Source: Candidatus Muiribacterium halophilum (lineage in GTDB: Bacteria; Muiribacteriota; Muiribacteriia; Muiribacteriales; Muiribacteriaceae). Taken from it: DNA of 33,603 bases. Every line of letters starts with the position of its first letter. Position 1 is the stretch's first letter. The notes under the pieces are model-generated. The model ran no database searches and was not told the origin of the DNA. It was given only the letters and a program-made list of their open reading frames with translations. The position numbers were made by a program, and so were the translations under genes. Positions 1 through 7,407 of the stretch are shown here, in pieces. The stretch is taken from the NCBI GenBank assembly GCA_002869225.1, contig PKTG01000129.1, forward strand, positions 1-33,603, given 5' to 3'.

Positions 1-3
1 GGT

Positions 4-51
4 ACTTTTTTTGATTTCAAATGGTTAAAACAATCTGAAATCAAAAAAAGT
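4..51. repeat. AT-rich perfect 16-bp inverted repeat (possible bidirectional terminator)
   Basis: Positions 4-19 are the exact reverse complement of 36-51, around a 16-nt loop. Each arm carries a run of seven T or A, so a transcript from either side would form a U-rich hairpin. It lies just before the promoter of the phospholipase D gene and may end transcription from the left. The stem has few G/C pairs, so termination is inferred. Confidence 0.5.
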
Positions 52-52
52 G

Positions 53-82
53 TTTACAAAACATTGTTTTTCCCATTATAAT
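53..82 (+). promoter_or_regulatory. Sigma-70-type promoter for the PLD gene
   Basis: TTTACA at 53-58 and TATAAT at 77-82 are separated by 18 nt. Transcription would start near 90, leaving a short leader with the Shine-Dalgarno AAGGGAG before the ATG at 113. The placement argues against the upstream in-frame ATG at 50. Confidence 0.55.
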
Positions 83-112
83 TCTTATAAAGACCTGACA
101 AAGGGAGTATGT

Positions 113-1768
113 ATGAAAAAAATATTATTGGTTTTGGTCATCTTAACAACGATTATCTTTACAAGTGCTAATAAAATAGAAGTATATTTCAATGCACCTC
201 CTCAATCTGCTGGAATAGACGTCAAACTAATAGAACTTCTTGATAAAGCAGAATTTGCTATCGATGCACATTTTTATCAGATAAGTAATATGGATATCGT
301 AGATGCCTTCGTGAGAGCCGCAAATAGAATCGGAGCAAAAAATGTAAGGCTTGTTACAGAAGAACATTATTTCGAGATGGATAAATATACCGATGTCTTT
401 AAACCTCTATCAGATGCAGGAATAACAATAGTGACTGATACTGCAGGCGATGGTATTGACAGAGGTCAGTGTCATAATAAGTTCTGCGTAATAGATGATA
501 AATACGTCTGGATGGGGTCTTATAACATCACAGAAAATGGAACTTATAAAAATAACAACAATGCATTGAAATTTGAATCACCTGTTATGGCTAATATATT
601 TAGACAGGAATTTAAACAGGAATTTTATGAGAAAAAATTTAGTATTAAAAAGACAGCTCATGATCATCCTGAGGTATGGCTTGGTGGAACAAAGATAAAG
701 ACCTACTTCTCACCTAAACAAAATGCAAAAGCTGCTATTTTAAATGAGATCAACAATGCAGATGAATCAATATACTTTGCAATATTCACTTTCACGGATA
801 ACGATATAAAACAAGCTATCATAAATAAGATGAGACAAGGTGTAAAAGTCTATGGTGTATTTGATAGTTTTCAGGCACATAGTACCTATAGTGCTTATAA
901 TGATATGAAAGATATTGGTGCAAAAGTGAAAAAAGATACAAACAAAGGTCTTCTTCATCATAAATTCATGGTCATAGATCCTGATACAAACTCTGACCCT
1001 ACAGTAATAACCGGTTCTTACAACTGGACTAGTGCTGCCGGAAAAGTTAATGATGAAAGCACCGTTGTTATCAAAGACAACAACGAAATTGCTATGAAAT
1101 ATTACTATGAAGTAGCAAAACTTTACGGTGATGGTTTTGATGAAGAAGGAGGCGGAGTCGTTATACCTGATGATGATATAAAAAGACCTAAGCTCATTAT
1201 ATCCGAGGTTTGTTTTAATGATCCTAATGGAGACTGGATAGAGATCTATTGTATAGATGATCAAAATAATGGTAACGGCTTTGATATAGGTGGTTATTAT
1301 CTGGAAGATGATGGGTTGATCAAATTATTTAAAGATGGAACGATTGTGAAGACAGGCGATTTTATTATTGTCGCAGAAGGCTGGTGGCAGGATGATACAG
1401 ATGCAGGGTATGATAAGAAACTATACACTTTCGTAGATAAGATAGGTCTTGTATCAACTGATGAACAGGTGATATTAAAAGAAAAGGGTAGTGGTGTTAT
1501 TCTTGATGCGGTTTGTTGGTCAGACCACGACGGCTCTTTTTCACCTGGAGAAGAAGAAGACCTTAGAGATATATACTGGGCTAAACAGTGGAACTCACCA
1601 AATGAGAGAGAATGTGTAGATTCATCATGTGTACCTCCTGGAAACATAACTATTGTAAGAAAATATAAATCAGGTGATTTCTTCAGTAATACCTATGAGT
1701 TTTATGACACTAACTCCTTAAATGACTGGTTCATTTCGGATGAACCAACACCTGGAAAACTCAGATAA
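113..1768 (+). CDS. Secreted phospholipase D-fold protein with C-terminal lamin-tail domain
   Basis: This 551-residue protein begins with a signal peptide (MKKILLVLVI, then a hydrophobic stretch to about residue 18), so it acts outside the cytoplasm. Two HKD motifs are intact: HNKFCVID at residues 121-128 and HHKFMVID at 282-289, each followed by a GSYN segment. This is the paired active site of the phospholipase D superfamily, which cleaves phosphodiester bonds in lipids or nucleic acids. Residues about 358-540 (LIISEVCFND onward) look like a lamin-tail domain, a beta-sandwich often attached to secreted nucleases. I infer an extracellular or periplasmic nuclease or phospholipase; the substrate cannot be read from sequence. 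The start at 113 has an AAGGGAG Shine-Dalgarno, while the in-frame ATG at 50 overlaps the promoter. It appears monocistronic, with its own promoter and terminator. Confidence 0.88.
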   Translation: MKKILLVLVILTTIIFTSANKIEVYFNAPPQSAGIDVKLIELLDKAEFAIDAHFYQISNMDIVDAFVRAANRIGAKNVRLVTEEHYFEMDKYTDVFKPLSDAGITIVTDTAGDGIDRGQCHNKFCVIDDKYVWMGSYNITENGTYKNNNNALKFESPVMANIFRQEFKQEFYEKKFSIKKTAHDHPEVWLGGTKIKTYFSPKQNAKAAILNEINNADESIYFAIFTFTDNDIKQAIINKMRQGVKVYGVFDSFQAHSTYSAYNDMKDIGAKVKKDTNKGLLHHKFMVIDPDTNSDPTVITGSYNWTSAAGKVNDESTVVIKDNNEIAMKYYYEVAKLYGDGFDEEGGGVVIPDDDIKRPKLIISEVCFNDPNGDWIEIYCIDDQNNGNGFDIGGYYLEDDGLIKLFKDGTIVKTGDFIIVAEGWWQDDTDAGYDKKLYTFVDKIGLVSTDEQVILKEKGSGVILDAVCWSDHDGSFSPGEEEDLRDIYWAKQWNSPNERECVDSSCVPPGNITIVRKYKSGDFFSNTYEFYDTNSLNDWFISDEPTPGKLR

Positions 1769-1794
1769 TCTGATATTATTAATATTATAAAGAT

Positions 1795-1824
1795 AAAAGC
1801 CCGGAAAATTTCCGGGCTTTTTGT
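1795..1824 (+). terminator. Intrinsic terminator after the PLD gene
   Basis: AAAAGCCCGG at 1795-1804 pairs with CCGGGCTTTT at 1812-1821 around a 7-nt AT loop, followed by more T residues. This is a canonical Rho-independent terminator and the strongest in the window. It shows that the ATG at 1821, inside the T-run, is not the start of the next gene. Confidence 0.9.
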
Positions 1825-1880
1825 TTATACATCAATACTTATCTGCCGATAAAATAAAAAAAGCTATTCGGGGGAAAATC

Positions 1881-3824
1881 GTGAAGAGATTTTTATTTTT
1901 AATATTAATGACTATTACTATAATAATAACATCCATTACCGGATGTAATTCGGGGTCAGATAATCTGAATATGATGAGTATTCCGTCCTTCACATCATCT
2001 ATAGAAGGTTATGTCTTTAAGGAAGGGACAACGTCAAGTTCAGCTCCAAATAAAGCAACTACTCTACTTCAACCGGCTTCCACTGAAAGTGTATTATCAG
2101 GAGTAGTAGTATCAATTTACGGCACATCGATTAGTACAACCAGTGATTCAACAGGTTATTTCAAATTAGAGATAACCGATAGAGATTATCTAGGAATAAG
2201 AAAGATAACTTTTAAAAGTCCTTCCGGTACTTCAGAATATGGAAATGTTGTTTTAAACATAAACGAAAATGACAGAAAATTATATAGAGTAAAATTAAAC
2301 ACTGTGAATAAAAATAACGAGGTCATAGAGTTTAACCCGGATGATAAGACAACAATAATTAACAGATTTCCTTTAGTCGATGCTGGACCAGATATCTATA
2401 CTAATAATTTCACAAACGATTATATAAAGATCATCACTGAAAATTCTTATGACCCTGATGGAGATATTTCAACGGTCAAATTAGACCTTAACAATGATAT
2501 GGTCTTTGAAAGAATCGAGCCTTACAGAAGTAGATATATAATATCGGACAGACAACATTATTTTACTAATCCCGGCACTTATGTTGTTAACGTTCTTATG
2601 ATGGATGATATGGGCGGAGTAGCTCTAGATTCTATGAATGTATATGTACAGACAAATAACAGGATGACAAATTTCAAACCAGTAGCTTATATTACAGAAG
2701 GCGATGCTGCTCAGGATGGTATAATCGAAGCAAATGGTGGAACTCAACTAAAAATAACAGGTTATGGAAGAGACTATGATGATCTTCCAGGTATTTCCTT
2801 GACATATAAATGGACACAAGTTTCCGGACCATCTGTTTCTATGTCGTTTTCATCAGATACAACGGAGATGACTTTTACTCCTGTTTCCGGAAACGATTAT
2901 GTATTTAACTTCTATGCTAATGATGGCACTTATGAAAGTGAACCTGCTCAAATAACAGTGAAATGCGACTCCTCTTCAACGGGAGGAACCAACACAGGTT
3001 CTTCTGAAGGATATTTATATTATGAAGCAGAAAACATTATCTACAGACTAAATACACAGGCTATATCGGAGACAGCATTAACTGGCAGTACTTATATATC
3101 TACTTATCCATGTTTGACAAGTGATGGCTCAACACTTTATTTTTCATCCAATAAATCTGATTCTGAAAATTATGATATTTATACAATCCCAAATACCGGA
3201 GGTACTGTTGTACGTGTAAATAATACACAAAGCACTACCAATATAAATAAAGATGAATTTATGCCATTTGTATCTTCAGATGATAAGATTTACTTTGTAT
3301 ATAACAGCTCTTTAAATTCCATGGATATAACCGGTTCAAATATAAAACAGCAGATAGACTTCAATGGAAAGATGGTTAAATTTCCAACTGTATCAAAAGA
3401 TAGAGATAAACTGGTCCTTTGCTCAAACAGGGATACTGTAAATAGTTTTGAACTATTTTTATATGATCTTGATTCTTCAGGTGATGTTATCGAAACCTCT
3501 GAAGTGCAGCTGACTACCGGTAATAACGATTTCTATCCAAGTTTCTCAAAAGATGGTTCTTTCATAGTATTTTACAGAGAAAACTCAAGTGGAAATGGAG
3601 ATATTATGAAACTTGATGTTGCGACAAAGAATTTGGTATCATTAACATCAGATAGCTTCGACAATGCTTATCCTATTATCTCATCAGATGATTCTAAAAT
3701 TTATTTTACTTCAAATCGAGATAACGATATGGGAGAGATCTATTATATGACTATAACAGGTTCTTCCATAACGAGATTGACGGATAACCTATACAAAGAA
3801 AGATTTCTTGTTTTTGGGGAGTAA
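1881..3824 (+). CDS. Lipoprotein with carboxypeptidase-like, PKD and TolB-type beta-propeller domains
   Basis: The GTG at 1881 follows GGGGGA (1870-1875) at good spacing and gives a 647-residue protein. It has a lipoprotein signal peptide: Lys-Arg, a hydrophobic core, then SITGC with Cys22 as the likely lipidated residue. After the signal comes a carboxypeptidase-regulatory-like segment (IEGYVFKEG, later STTSDSTGYFKLEI). Two PKD-like beta domains follow, starting near PLVDAGPDIY and PVAYITEGDA. The C-terminal part has repeated PD40/TolB-type blades (SDGSTLYFSSN, SKDGSFIVFY, SSDDSKIYFTSN). The blade motif is typical of propellers that bind proteins or glycans at the cell surface. No catalytic motif is visible. 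It is followed directly by two STAS genes, probably on the same transcript. Function is unassigned. Confidence 0.85.
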   Translation: MKRFLFLILMTITIIITSITGCNSGSDNLNMMSIPSFTSSIEGYVFKEGTTSSSAPNKATTLLQPASTESVLSGVVVSIYGTSISTTSDSTGYFKLEITDRDYLGIRKITFKSPSGTSEYGNVVLNINENDRKLYRVKLNTVNKNNEVIEFNPDDKTTIINRFPLVDAGPDIYTNNFTNDYIKIITENSYDPDGDISTVKLDLNNDMVFERIEPYRSRYIISDRQHYFTNPGTYVVNVLMMDDMGGVALDSMNVYVQTNNRMTNFKPVAYITEGDAAQDGIIEANGGTQLKITGYGRDYDDLPGISLTYKWTQVSGPSVSMSFSSDTTEMTFTPVSGNDYVFNFYANDGTYESEPAQITVKCDSSSTGGTNTGSSEGYLYYEAENIIYRLNTQAISETALTGSTYISTYPCLTSDGSTLYFSSNKSDSENYDIYTIPNTGGTVVRVNNTQSTTNINKDEFMPFVSSDDKIYFVYNSSLNSMDITGSNIKQQIDFNGKMVKFPTVSKDRDKLVLCSNRDTVNSFELFLYDLDSSGDVIETSEVQLTTGNNDFYPSFSKDGSFIVFYRENSSGNGDIMKLDVATKNLVSLTSDSFDNAYPIISSDDSKIYFTSNRDNDMGEIYYMTITGSSITRLTDNLYKERFLVFGE

Positions 3825-3827
3825 TTT

Positions 3828-4166
3828 CTGAAGTATGCAATTAAGTATTACAACGAAATATGTATTATAGAACTTGCAGGAAAAGTTGATTTTATAGCAA
3901 GTCAATTTCTTGATAAAGTAATAAGAGATAAAGTATTAAACGGTAATAATAATGTAATAATAGATTTTAGCGAAATAGAGTACATTGGATCAAGTGGTCT
4001 GAGTGTGCTTATAAATCATCTTATAAATTGTCGGGAAAACAACGGTGATTTAAAACTTTTTAAGGTTAATGAGAATATTCTAAGTATGATTAAAAATATT
4101 CGATTAAACGATGTATTTGAGATATACAATGACCTTCAAAAATGTCAGGAAGCTTTTTCAGATTAA
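3828..4166 (+). CDS. STAS-domain anti-anti-sigma factor-like protein, probable CTG start
   Basis: This open frame encodes 112 residues with a full SpoIIAA/RsbV-like STAS fold pattern: KYYNEICIIELAGKVDF, then NNVIIDFSEIEYIGSSGL, a helix, then GDLKLFKVNENI. Ser55 in IGSSGL sits where RsbV/SpoIIAA proteins are phosphorylated by their kinase partner. No ATG, GTG or TTG exists before the core fold in this frame. The only candidate start is CTG at 3828, six bases after GGGGAG (3816-3821), which is ideal spacing. The frame is the same as that of the upstream lipoprotein and is separated from it by that gene's TAA, so gene callers can miss it. It probably works in a partner-switching pathway, perhaps with the phosphatase-kinase fusion at 12729. 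The gene is well supported; the CTG start is inference. Confidence 0.8.
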   Translation: MKYAIKYYNEICIIELAGKVDFIASQFLDKVIRDKVLNGNNNVIIDFSEIEYIGSSGLSVLINHLINCRENNGDLKLFKVNENILSMIKNIRLNDVFEIYNDLQKCQEAFSD

Positions 4167-4183
4167 CGGGGGGATTAAATAAA

Positions 4184-4513
4184 ATGATCAATATCGAAAA
4201 ATATGATGATGTATACCTTATATCCATTAGATCGGATATGACCAAAGAAAATGTAAAACAGTTCGAGGATGTATTCGATACTATACTTGAAAAAAATGTT
4301 AACAAAGTAATTATTGATTTTGAAAAGGTTAATTTTATTGTAAGTCAGGTACTTGGAATTATAATAATCAAGACAAAAAGGTTAAGAGAAACAGGCGGAG
4401 ATATAAGAATAGTAAATACTAATCCATATATAGCTAGATTATTATCGATTATTGGGATTGGAAAGATAATTGATACTTTTGAGAAAAAAGAAGATGCCTT
4501 GAAAGATTTTTGA
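4184..4513 (+). CDS. Second STAS-domain protein, tandem paralogue
   Basis: The protein is 109 residues if started at the ATG at 4184, which follows GGGGGGA (4168-4174). An in-frame ATG at 4142 would add 14 residues but lies inside the previous gene without a ribosome site. The fold pattern is STAS (VYLISIRSDMT, KVIIDFEKVNFI, GGDIRIVNTN, FEKKEDAL). At the regulatory loop it reads IVSQVLG rather than IGSSGL: a serine (Ser54) is kept but the following Ser-Gly is lost. It may therefore be phosphorylated differently or bind a different partner. It lies 17 nt after the first STAS gene, probably co-transcribed. Confidence 0.85.
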   Translation: MINIEKYDDVYLISIRSDMTKENVKQFEDVFDTILEKNVNKVIIDFEKVNFIVSQVLGIIIIKTKRLRETGGDIRIVNTNPYIARLLSIIGIGKIIDTFEKKEDALKDF

Positions 4514-4540
4514 TTTATTCAAGGCATCGGTTTTATAATT
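4493..4540 (+). terminator. Hairpin terminator at the end of the STAS genes
   Basis: GATGCCTTGAA at 4493-4503 pairs perfectly with TTCAAGGCATC at 4518-4528, followed by a T-rich stretch. The left arm lies in the last codons of the STAS gene. It separates the plus-strand STAS genes from the convergent zinc-ribbon gene. Confidence 0.6.
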
Positions 4541-4543
4541 TAA

Positions 4544-4672
4544 TTACTTATTCTTAAGTTCACTTAAACATTCTTTACAAAGATATTTTCCATTAAACTG
4601 TCTATATCCATCAATTCTTTTAGCTCCACAGTTTTCGCATACAATTGTATCAGTAAAAAATACTGTTTTCAT
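4544..4672 (-). CDS. Small zinc-ribbon protein (42 aa)
   Basis: A minus-strand frame of 42 residues starts at an ATG (4670-4672) preceded by a GGAG Shine-Dalgarno about ten bases upstream. It contains two CxxC knuckles, VCENCGAKR (Cys12, Cys15) and LCKECLSEL (Cys32, Cys35), seventeen residues apart, and ends Lys-rich. This is the spacing of a minimal treble-clef or zinc-ribbon, which usually binds one zinc ion. Such small proteins often bind nucleic acid or a protein partner, but nothing here says which. It stands alone, convergent with the STAS genes. It is easily missed because of its size; the cysteine pattern and ribosome site make a chance frame unlikely. Confidence 0.75.
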   Translation of the reverse strand: MKTVFFTDTIVCENCGAKRIDGYRQFNGKYLCKECLSELKNK

Positions 4673-4707
4673 TTTCGACTCACTCCTTTCTTTTTTATCT
4701 TTCCGTT

Positions 4708-4813
4708 CTCTGTTCACTGTTTACTGTTCCACGGTTTCTTACAGTACTCATGGGTCAGGCTGAGCTTTGTAAGCTTAATTTCGGGTTCAGCCAGACCCGG
4801 TACTGTTCACTGT
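4708..4813. repeat. Hairpin element embedded in TGTTCACTG-type degenerate repeats
   Basis: GGGTCAGGCTGA (4752-4763) and TCAGCCAGACCC (4787-4798) form a 12-bp stem with one mismatch. CAGTAC (4742-4747) and GTACTG (4800-4805) form an outer stem. On both sides lie copies of a TGTTCACTG-like unit (4711-4729 and 4802-4813). The arrangement looks like a short palindromic element inserted in a degenerate tandem repeat. The stretch 4673-4876 holds no gene. Confidence 0.6.
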
Positions 4814-4876
4814 AATTATCGGCAAAAAACGCTGTTTTTCTTAGCTTTTAAACCTGTTTTCTGGTAGAGTTACTAT

Positions 4877-7333
4877 ATGCTTAAGGACTTAAAAAAGACT
4901 TTATTAATTTCACTTACGGAATCTTGTAACCTAAACTGTGAATACTGTTCTCAGAAGATAAAAGGTTTACATCAGGGTGAATTTAAATATATGGATTTTG
5001 AACTATTTCAAAACGTTGTCAAAAATATCGATGAACATTTCGAGACTATATCTCTTATGGTTGTTGGAGAAAGTCTTTTAAATCCGGATTTTCTTAAAAT
5101 ATTTGAACTTCTATTAAAAGAAAATAGAGAGAGAGATCTAGCTAATAATATAGTCTTAAACACAAACGGTGTATTATTTACACCTGAATTTTGTGATCAT
5201 CTATTACTTTCACTGAAAAAATATCCAGGTGTATTTTTGCTTGTTTTTTCATTAGATGCAAATTCTCCTGAGACTTTCCTTAAACTTAAAGGTAAAGACC
5301 TTTACTTAAAGGTAGAAGAAAATATCAAATATCTTTTTAAAAGATTATCGGAAGATAAATATCTCAGAGAAATTATAAATGTCTCTGTTCAATCTCTTAT
5401 ACTTGAAAAAAACAAGGACGAGATGAAAGCTTTTCTGGATAAATGGACTAATATATTAGATAAACTGTCCTTAAAGTATTCAGTTGCTCCTGAAAGACTC
5501 GAAAAAGATGAAAAGATCGGTATAATCTTCAGACGAGCTATAATACCTTCTCAGAAAAAAAGCAATTTATTGTATGAAGAGACAATGAGGGAACTTGGTC
5601 TTATGAAAGAACAAGAGAATCTTTCGGCGATAGTTGCCGGGGAAGAGCTCGATCGTGATCTTGAGGATACATACGACAGATATGAAAGACAACCTTGTAT
5701 AGCATTATTTAAATATCCTGTTGTATCATCGACTGGCAAATTATGTATATGCTGCAGGGATGATCAATTCAAATTTGCCTATGGAGAGCTTTCTGAAAAA
5801 ACTTTTTCCGAGATATTTTACTCAAAAAAAGCAATAGATTTTAGAATGAACCATATTAAAGGAAAGTTTGATGATCCAAATATATGCTATGACTGCCCTG
5901 GATATGAAGATTTTAACCCTGATAAAAAGTTTATCTCAGACTATTGTAATGAGACAGGCATGGAGAATGAGCTTTTGAGATACAAAAAAAGGACAGAGGA
6001 AGGTAAAGGAGATGATTATCGAATAATATTCACTGATGAACCTGAAAAAATCTCTGGTAATATCCTTTTTACAGAGTCTAGAAAAAAAGATGGAGAATAT
6101 CCCCACGATAATGAAGATTCACTATTATGTTCATACTGGTTTGAGGTTCTTACTGAAAAAGACAATAAGCTTTTTAGTGGTTGTGATAGAATATTGATCG
6201 ATAAAGAGATCATTAAAAAACATCAAAATAATATACTCTCCGGAGATGAAAGAGAACTGCCTGAAATGTGCCAGATATGTAAAACTAGACTAATTCCGAC
6301 CAACGATCTTTTCAGAAAATACAGGGATATAATTCCTTCGACTTACAAAATATACACTTTTGACAGTCCCGTAATTGAAAGAAAAAGAATAGATATGAAC
6401 AGTATTAATTCAGCTGATCTTCGCCTTTTAGATGAAAATTCAGATAATAGTAAAAATCTGGTATCTCTCCTAAACAGATTTTCTTTTCTTTCCTACGATG
6501 ATTTTGTAAAGGGTTTTGATTATCTTATGAAAAAAAATATTATCGATATAAGTATACTAAAATATTCCCTTGAAGAATTCATTGTAAACGAGGATAAAAA
6601 TAGATGTCTAAAAGTTCTGGAGAAACTTGCAAAAAGAAAGTCCAGATATTACAGATTATGGAATCTTTATGAGAATAAAGATGATACTGAAAGAAATAAA
6701 ATCAATATTAGAAAAGATCTTATTCTTCTTATTAAGTTGCTGAGAGATTCAAAATATATTAAAAGGATCTTAAAAGATCTAAAAAACAATCTTTCGGATT
6801 ATAACTGGATAAAATTGAATCTTCTAATGACTCAGGTAAAGGTAAACAAAGATATTCTTGATTTAATTTTTCTTCTAAATAGAAAAGAAAGATACATTTT
6901 AAAAATGATAAATCTTTTTCATTATAGAAATGATAAGACACTCGTCTTAAAATCTATTTCCTCTACCTTTAAAAGATTCTCTAAAGATATTCAACAAAAT
7001 ATCCTTGTATTATTATTTAGAAACAGACATTTTAAATTATTATGCAGATTGTATAAAAATTATAACAAAATCCATAGTGACATATTCTTTTATTTTCTAA
7101 AAGAAAATGATGAATTATTTGATTATATTTTAAAAAATAATCATCTTCTTCTAAAATTGCCTGAGCGTTCAATTGAATTTAAAAATTTCCTTAGAAATAA
7201 ATTGTTTGAAAAATCTTGTTTTATAAAAAGATTTAAACTCATCAGAATAATCAAATCAATCTTTCCTGAGATCCTTTCTGAACCTGAAACCAGAACCAAG
7301 ATTCCTTTTATATTTAAATTATTAAAATTTTGA
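4877..7333 (+). CDS. Large radical SAM protein with two SPASM-like cysteine clusters
   Basis: At 818 residues it is about twice the usual radical SAM/SPASM length. The S-adenosylmethionine cluster motif is CNLNCEYC (Cys17, Cys21, Cys24), with VVGES at 62-66 in the place of the GGE motif. Residues about 270-345 form a SPASM-like region (Cys274, Cys290, Cys292, Cys293, Cys337, Cys340) that would bind auxiliary iron-sulfur clusters. A second, shorter set follows: Cys418, Cys436 and MCQICK (Cys465, Cys468) with LFSGC between. Residues about 490-818 are Lys/Leu/Ile-rich, apparently helical, and resemble nothing I recognise. Family members modify peptides or proteins by radical chemistry; no precursor peptide gene is visible next to it. 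Catalytic class is secure, substrate unknown. Its stop codon overlaps the next operon's -35 box. Confidence 0.85.
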   Translation: MLKDLKKTLLISLTESCNLNCEYCSQKIKGLHQGEFKYMDFELFQNVVKNIDEHFETISLMVVGESLLNPDFLKIFELLLKENRERDLANNIVLNTNGVLFTPEFCDHLLLSLKKYPGVFLLVFSLDANSPETFLKLKGKDLYLKVEENIKYLFKRLSEDKYLREIINVSVQSLILEKNKDEMKAFLDKWTNILDKLSLKYSVAPERLEKDEKIGIIFRRAIIPSQKKSNLLYEETMRELGLMKEQENLSAIVAGEELDRDLEDTYDRYERQPCIALFKYPVVSSTGKLCICCRDDQFKFAYGELSEKTFSEIFYSKKAIDFRMNHIKGKFDDPNICYDCPGYEDFNPDKKFISDYCNETGMENELLRYKKRTEEGKGDDYRIIFTDEPEKISGNILFTESRKKDGEYPHDNEDSLLCSYWFEVLTEKDNKLFSGCDRILIDKEIIKKHQNNILSGDERELPEMCQICKTRLIPTNDLFRKYRDIIPSTYKIYTFDSPVIERKRIDMNSINSADLRLLDENSDNSKNLVSLLNRFSFLSYDDFVKGFDYLMKKNIIDISILKYSLEEFIVNEDKNRCLKVLEKLAKRKSRYYRLWNLYENKDDTERNKINIRKDLILLIKLLRDSKYIKRILKDLKNNLSDYNWIKLNLLMTQVKVNKDILDLIFLLNRKERYILKMINLFHYRNDKTLVLKSISSTFKRFSKDIQQNILVLLFRNRHFKLLCRLYKNYNKIHSDIFFYFLKENDELFDYILKNNHLLLKLPERSIEFKNFLRNKLFEKSCFIKRFKLIRIIKSIFPEILSEPETRTKIPFIFKLLKF

Positions 7334-7358
7334 CAAAAAACTTACTGTTAACTATAAT
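7330..7358 (+). promoter_or_regulatory. Consensus sigma-70 promoter of the amidohydrolase operon
   Basis: TTGACA (7330-7335) and TATAAT (7353-7358) are perfect consensus boxes 17 nt apart. The -35 box overlaps the stop codon of the radical SAM gene. Transcription would start near 7365, about 40 nt before the GTG at 7408. It is the best promoter match in the window and suggests strong basal expression of the operon. Confidence 0.85.
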
Positions 7359-7407
7359 TGTACACAATATTAAATTGCATAAATAACACAATTGCCCGGG
7401 AGTATTT

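Noticed and set aside
50-112. Longer N-terminus for the PLD gene from ATG 50
   Set aside because: It covers the promoter boxes at 53-82 and would bury the signal peptide 21 residues inside.
1297-1647. Minus-strand frame of 116 codons within the PLD gene
   Set aside because: It is antisense to the lamin-tail domain, with no ribosome site and no recognisable fold.
1821-1880. Start of the propeller lipoprotein at ATG 1821
   Set aside because: The ATG lies in the T-run of a terminator; GTG 1881 has a GGGGGA site and leads straight into a lipoprotein signal.
1881-4166. Lipoprotein and first STAS gene as one protein split by a stop
   Set aside because: They share a frame, but one is exported and the other cytoplasmic, and a Shine-Dalgarno lies just before the CTG.
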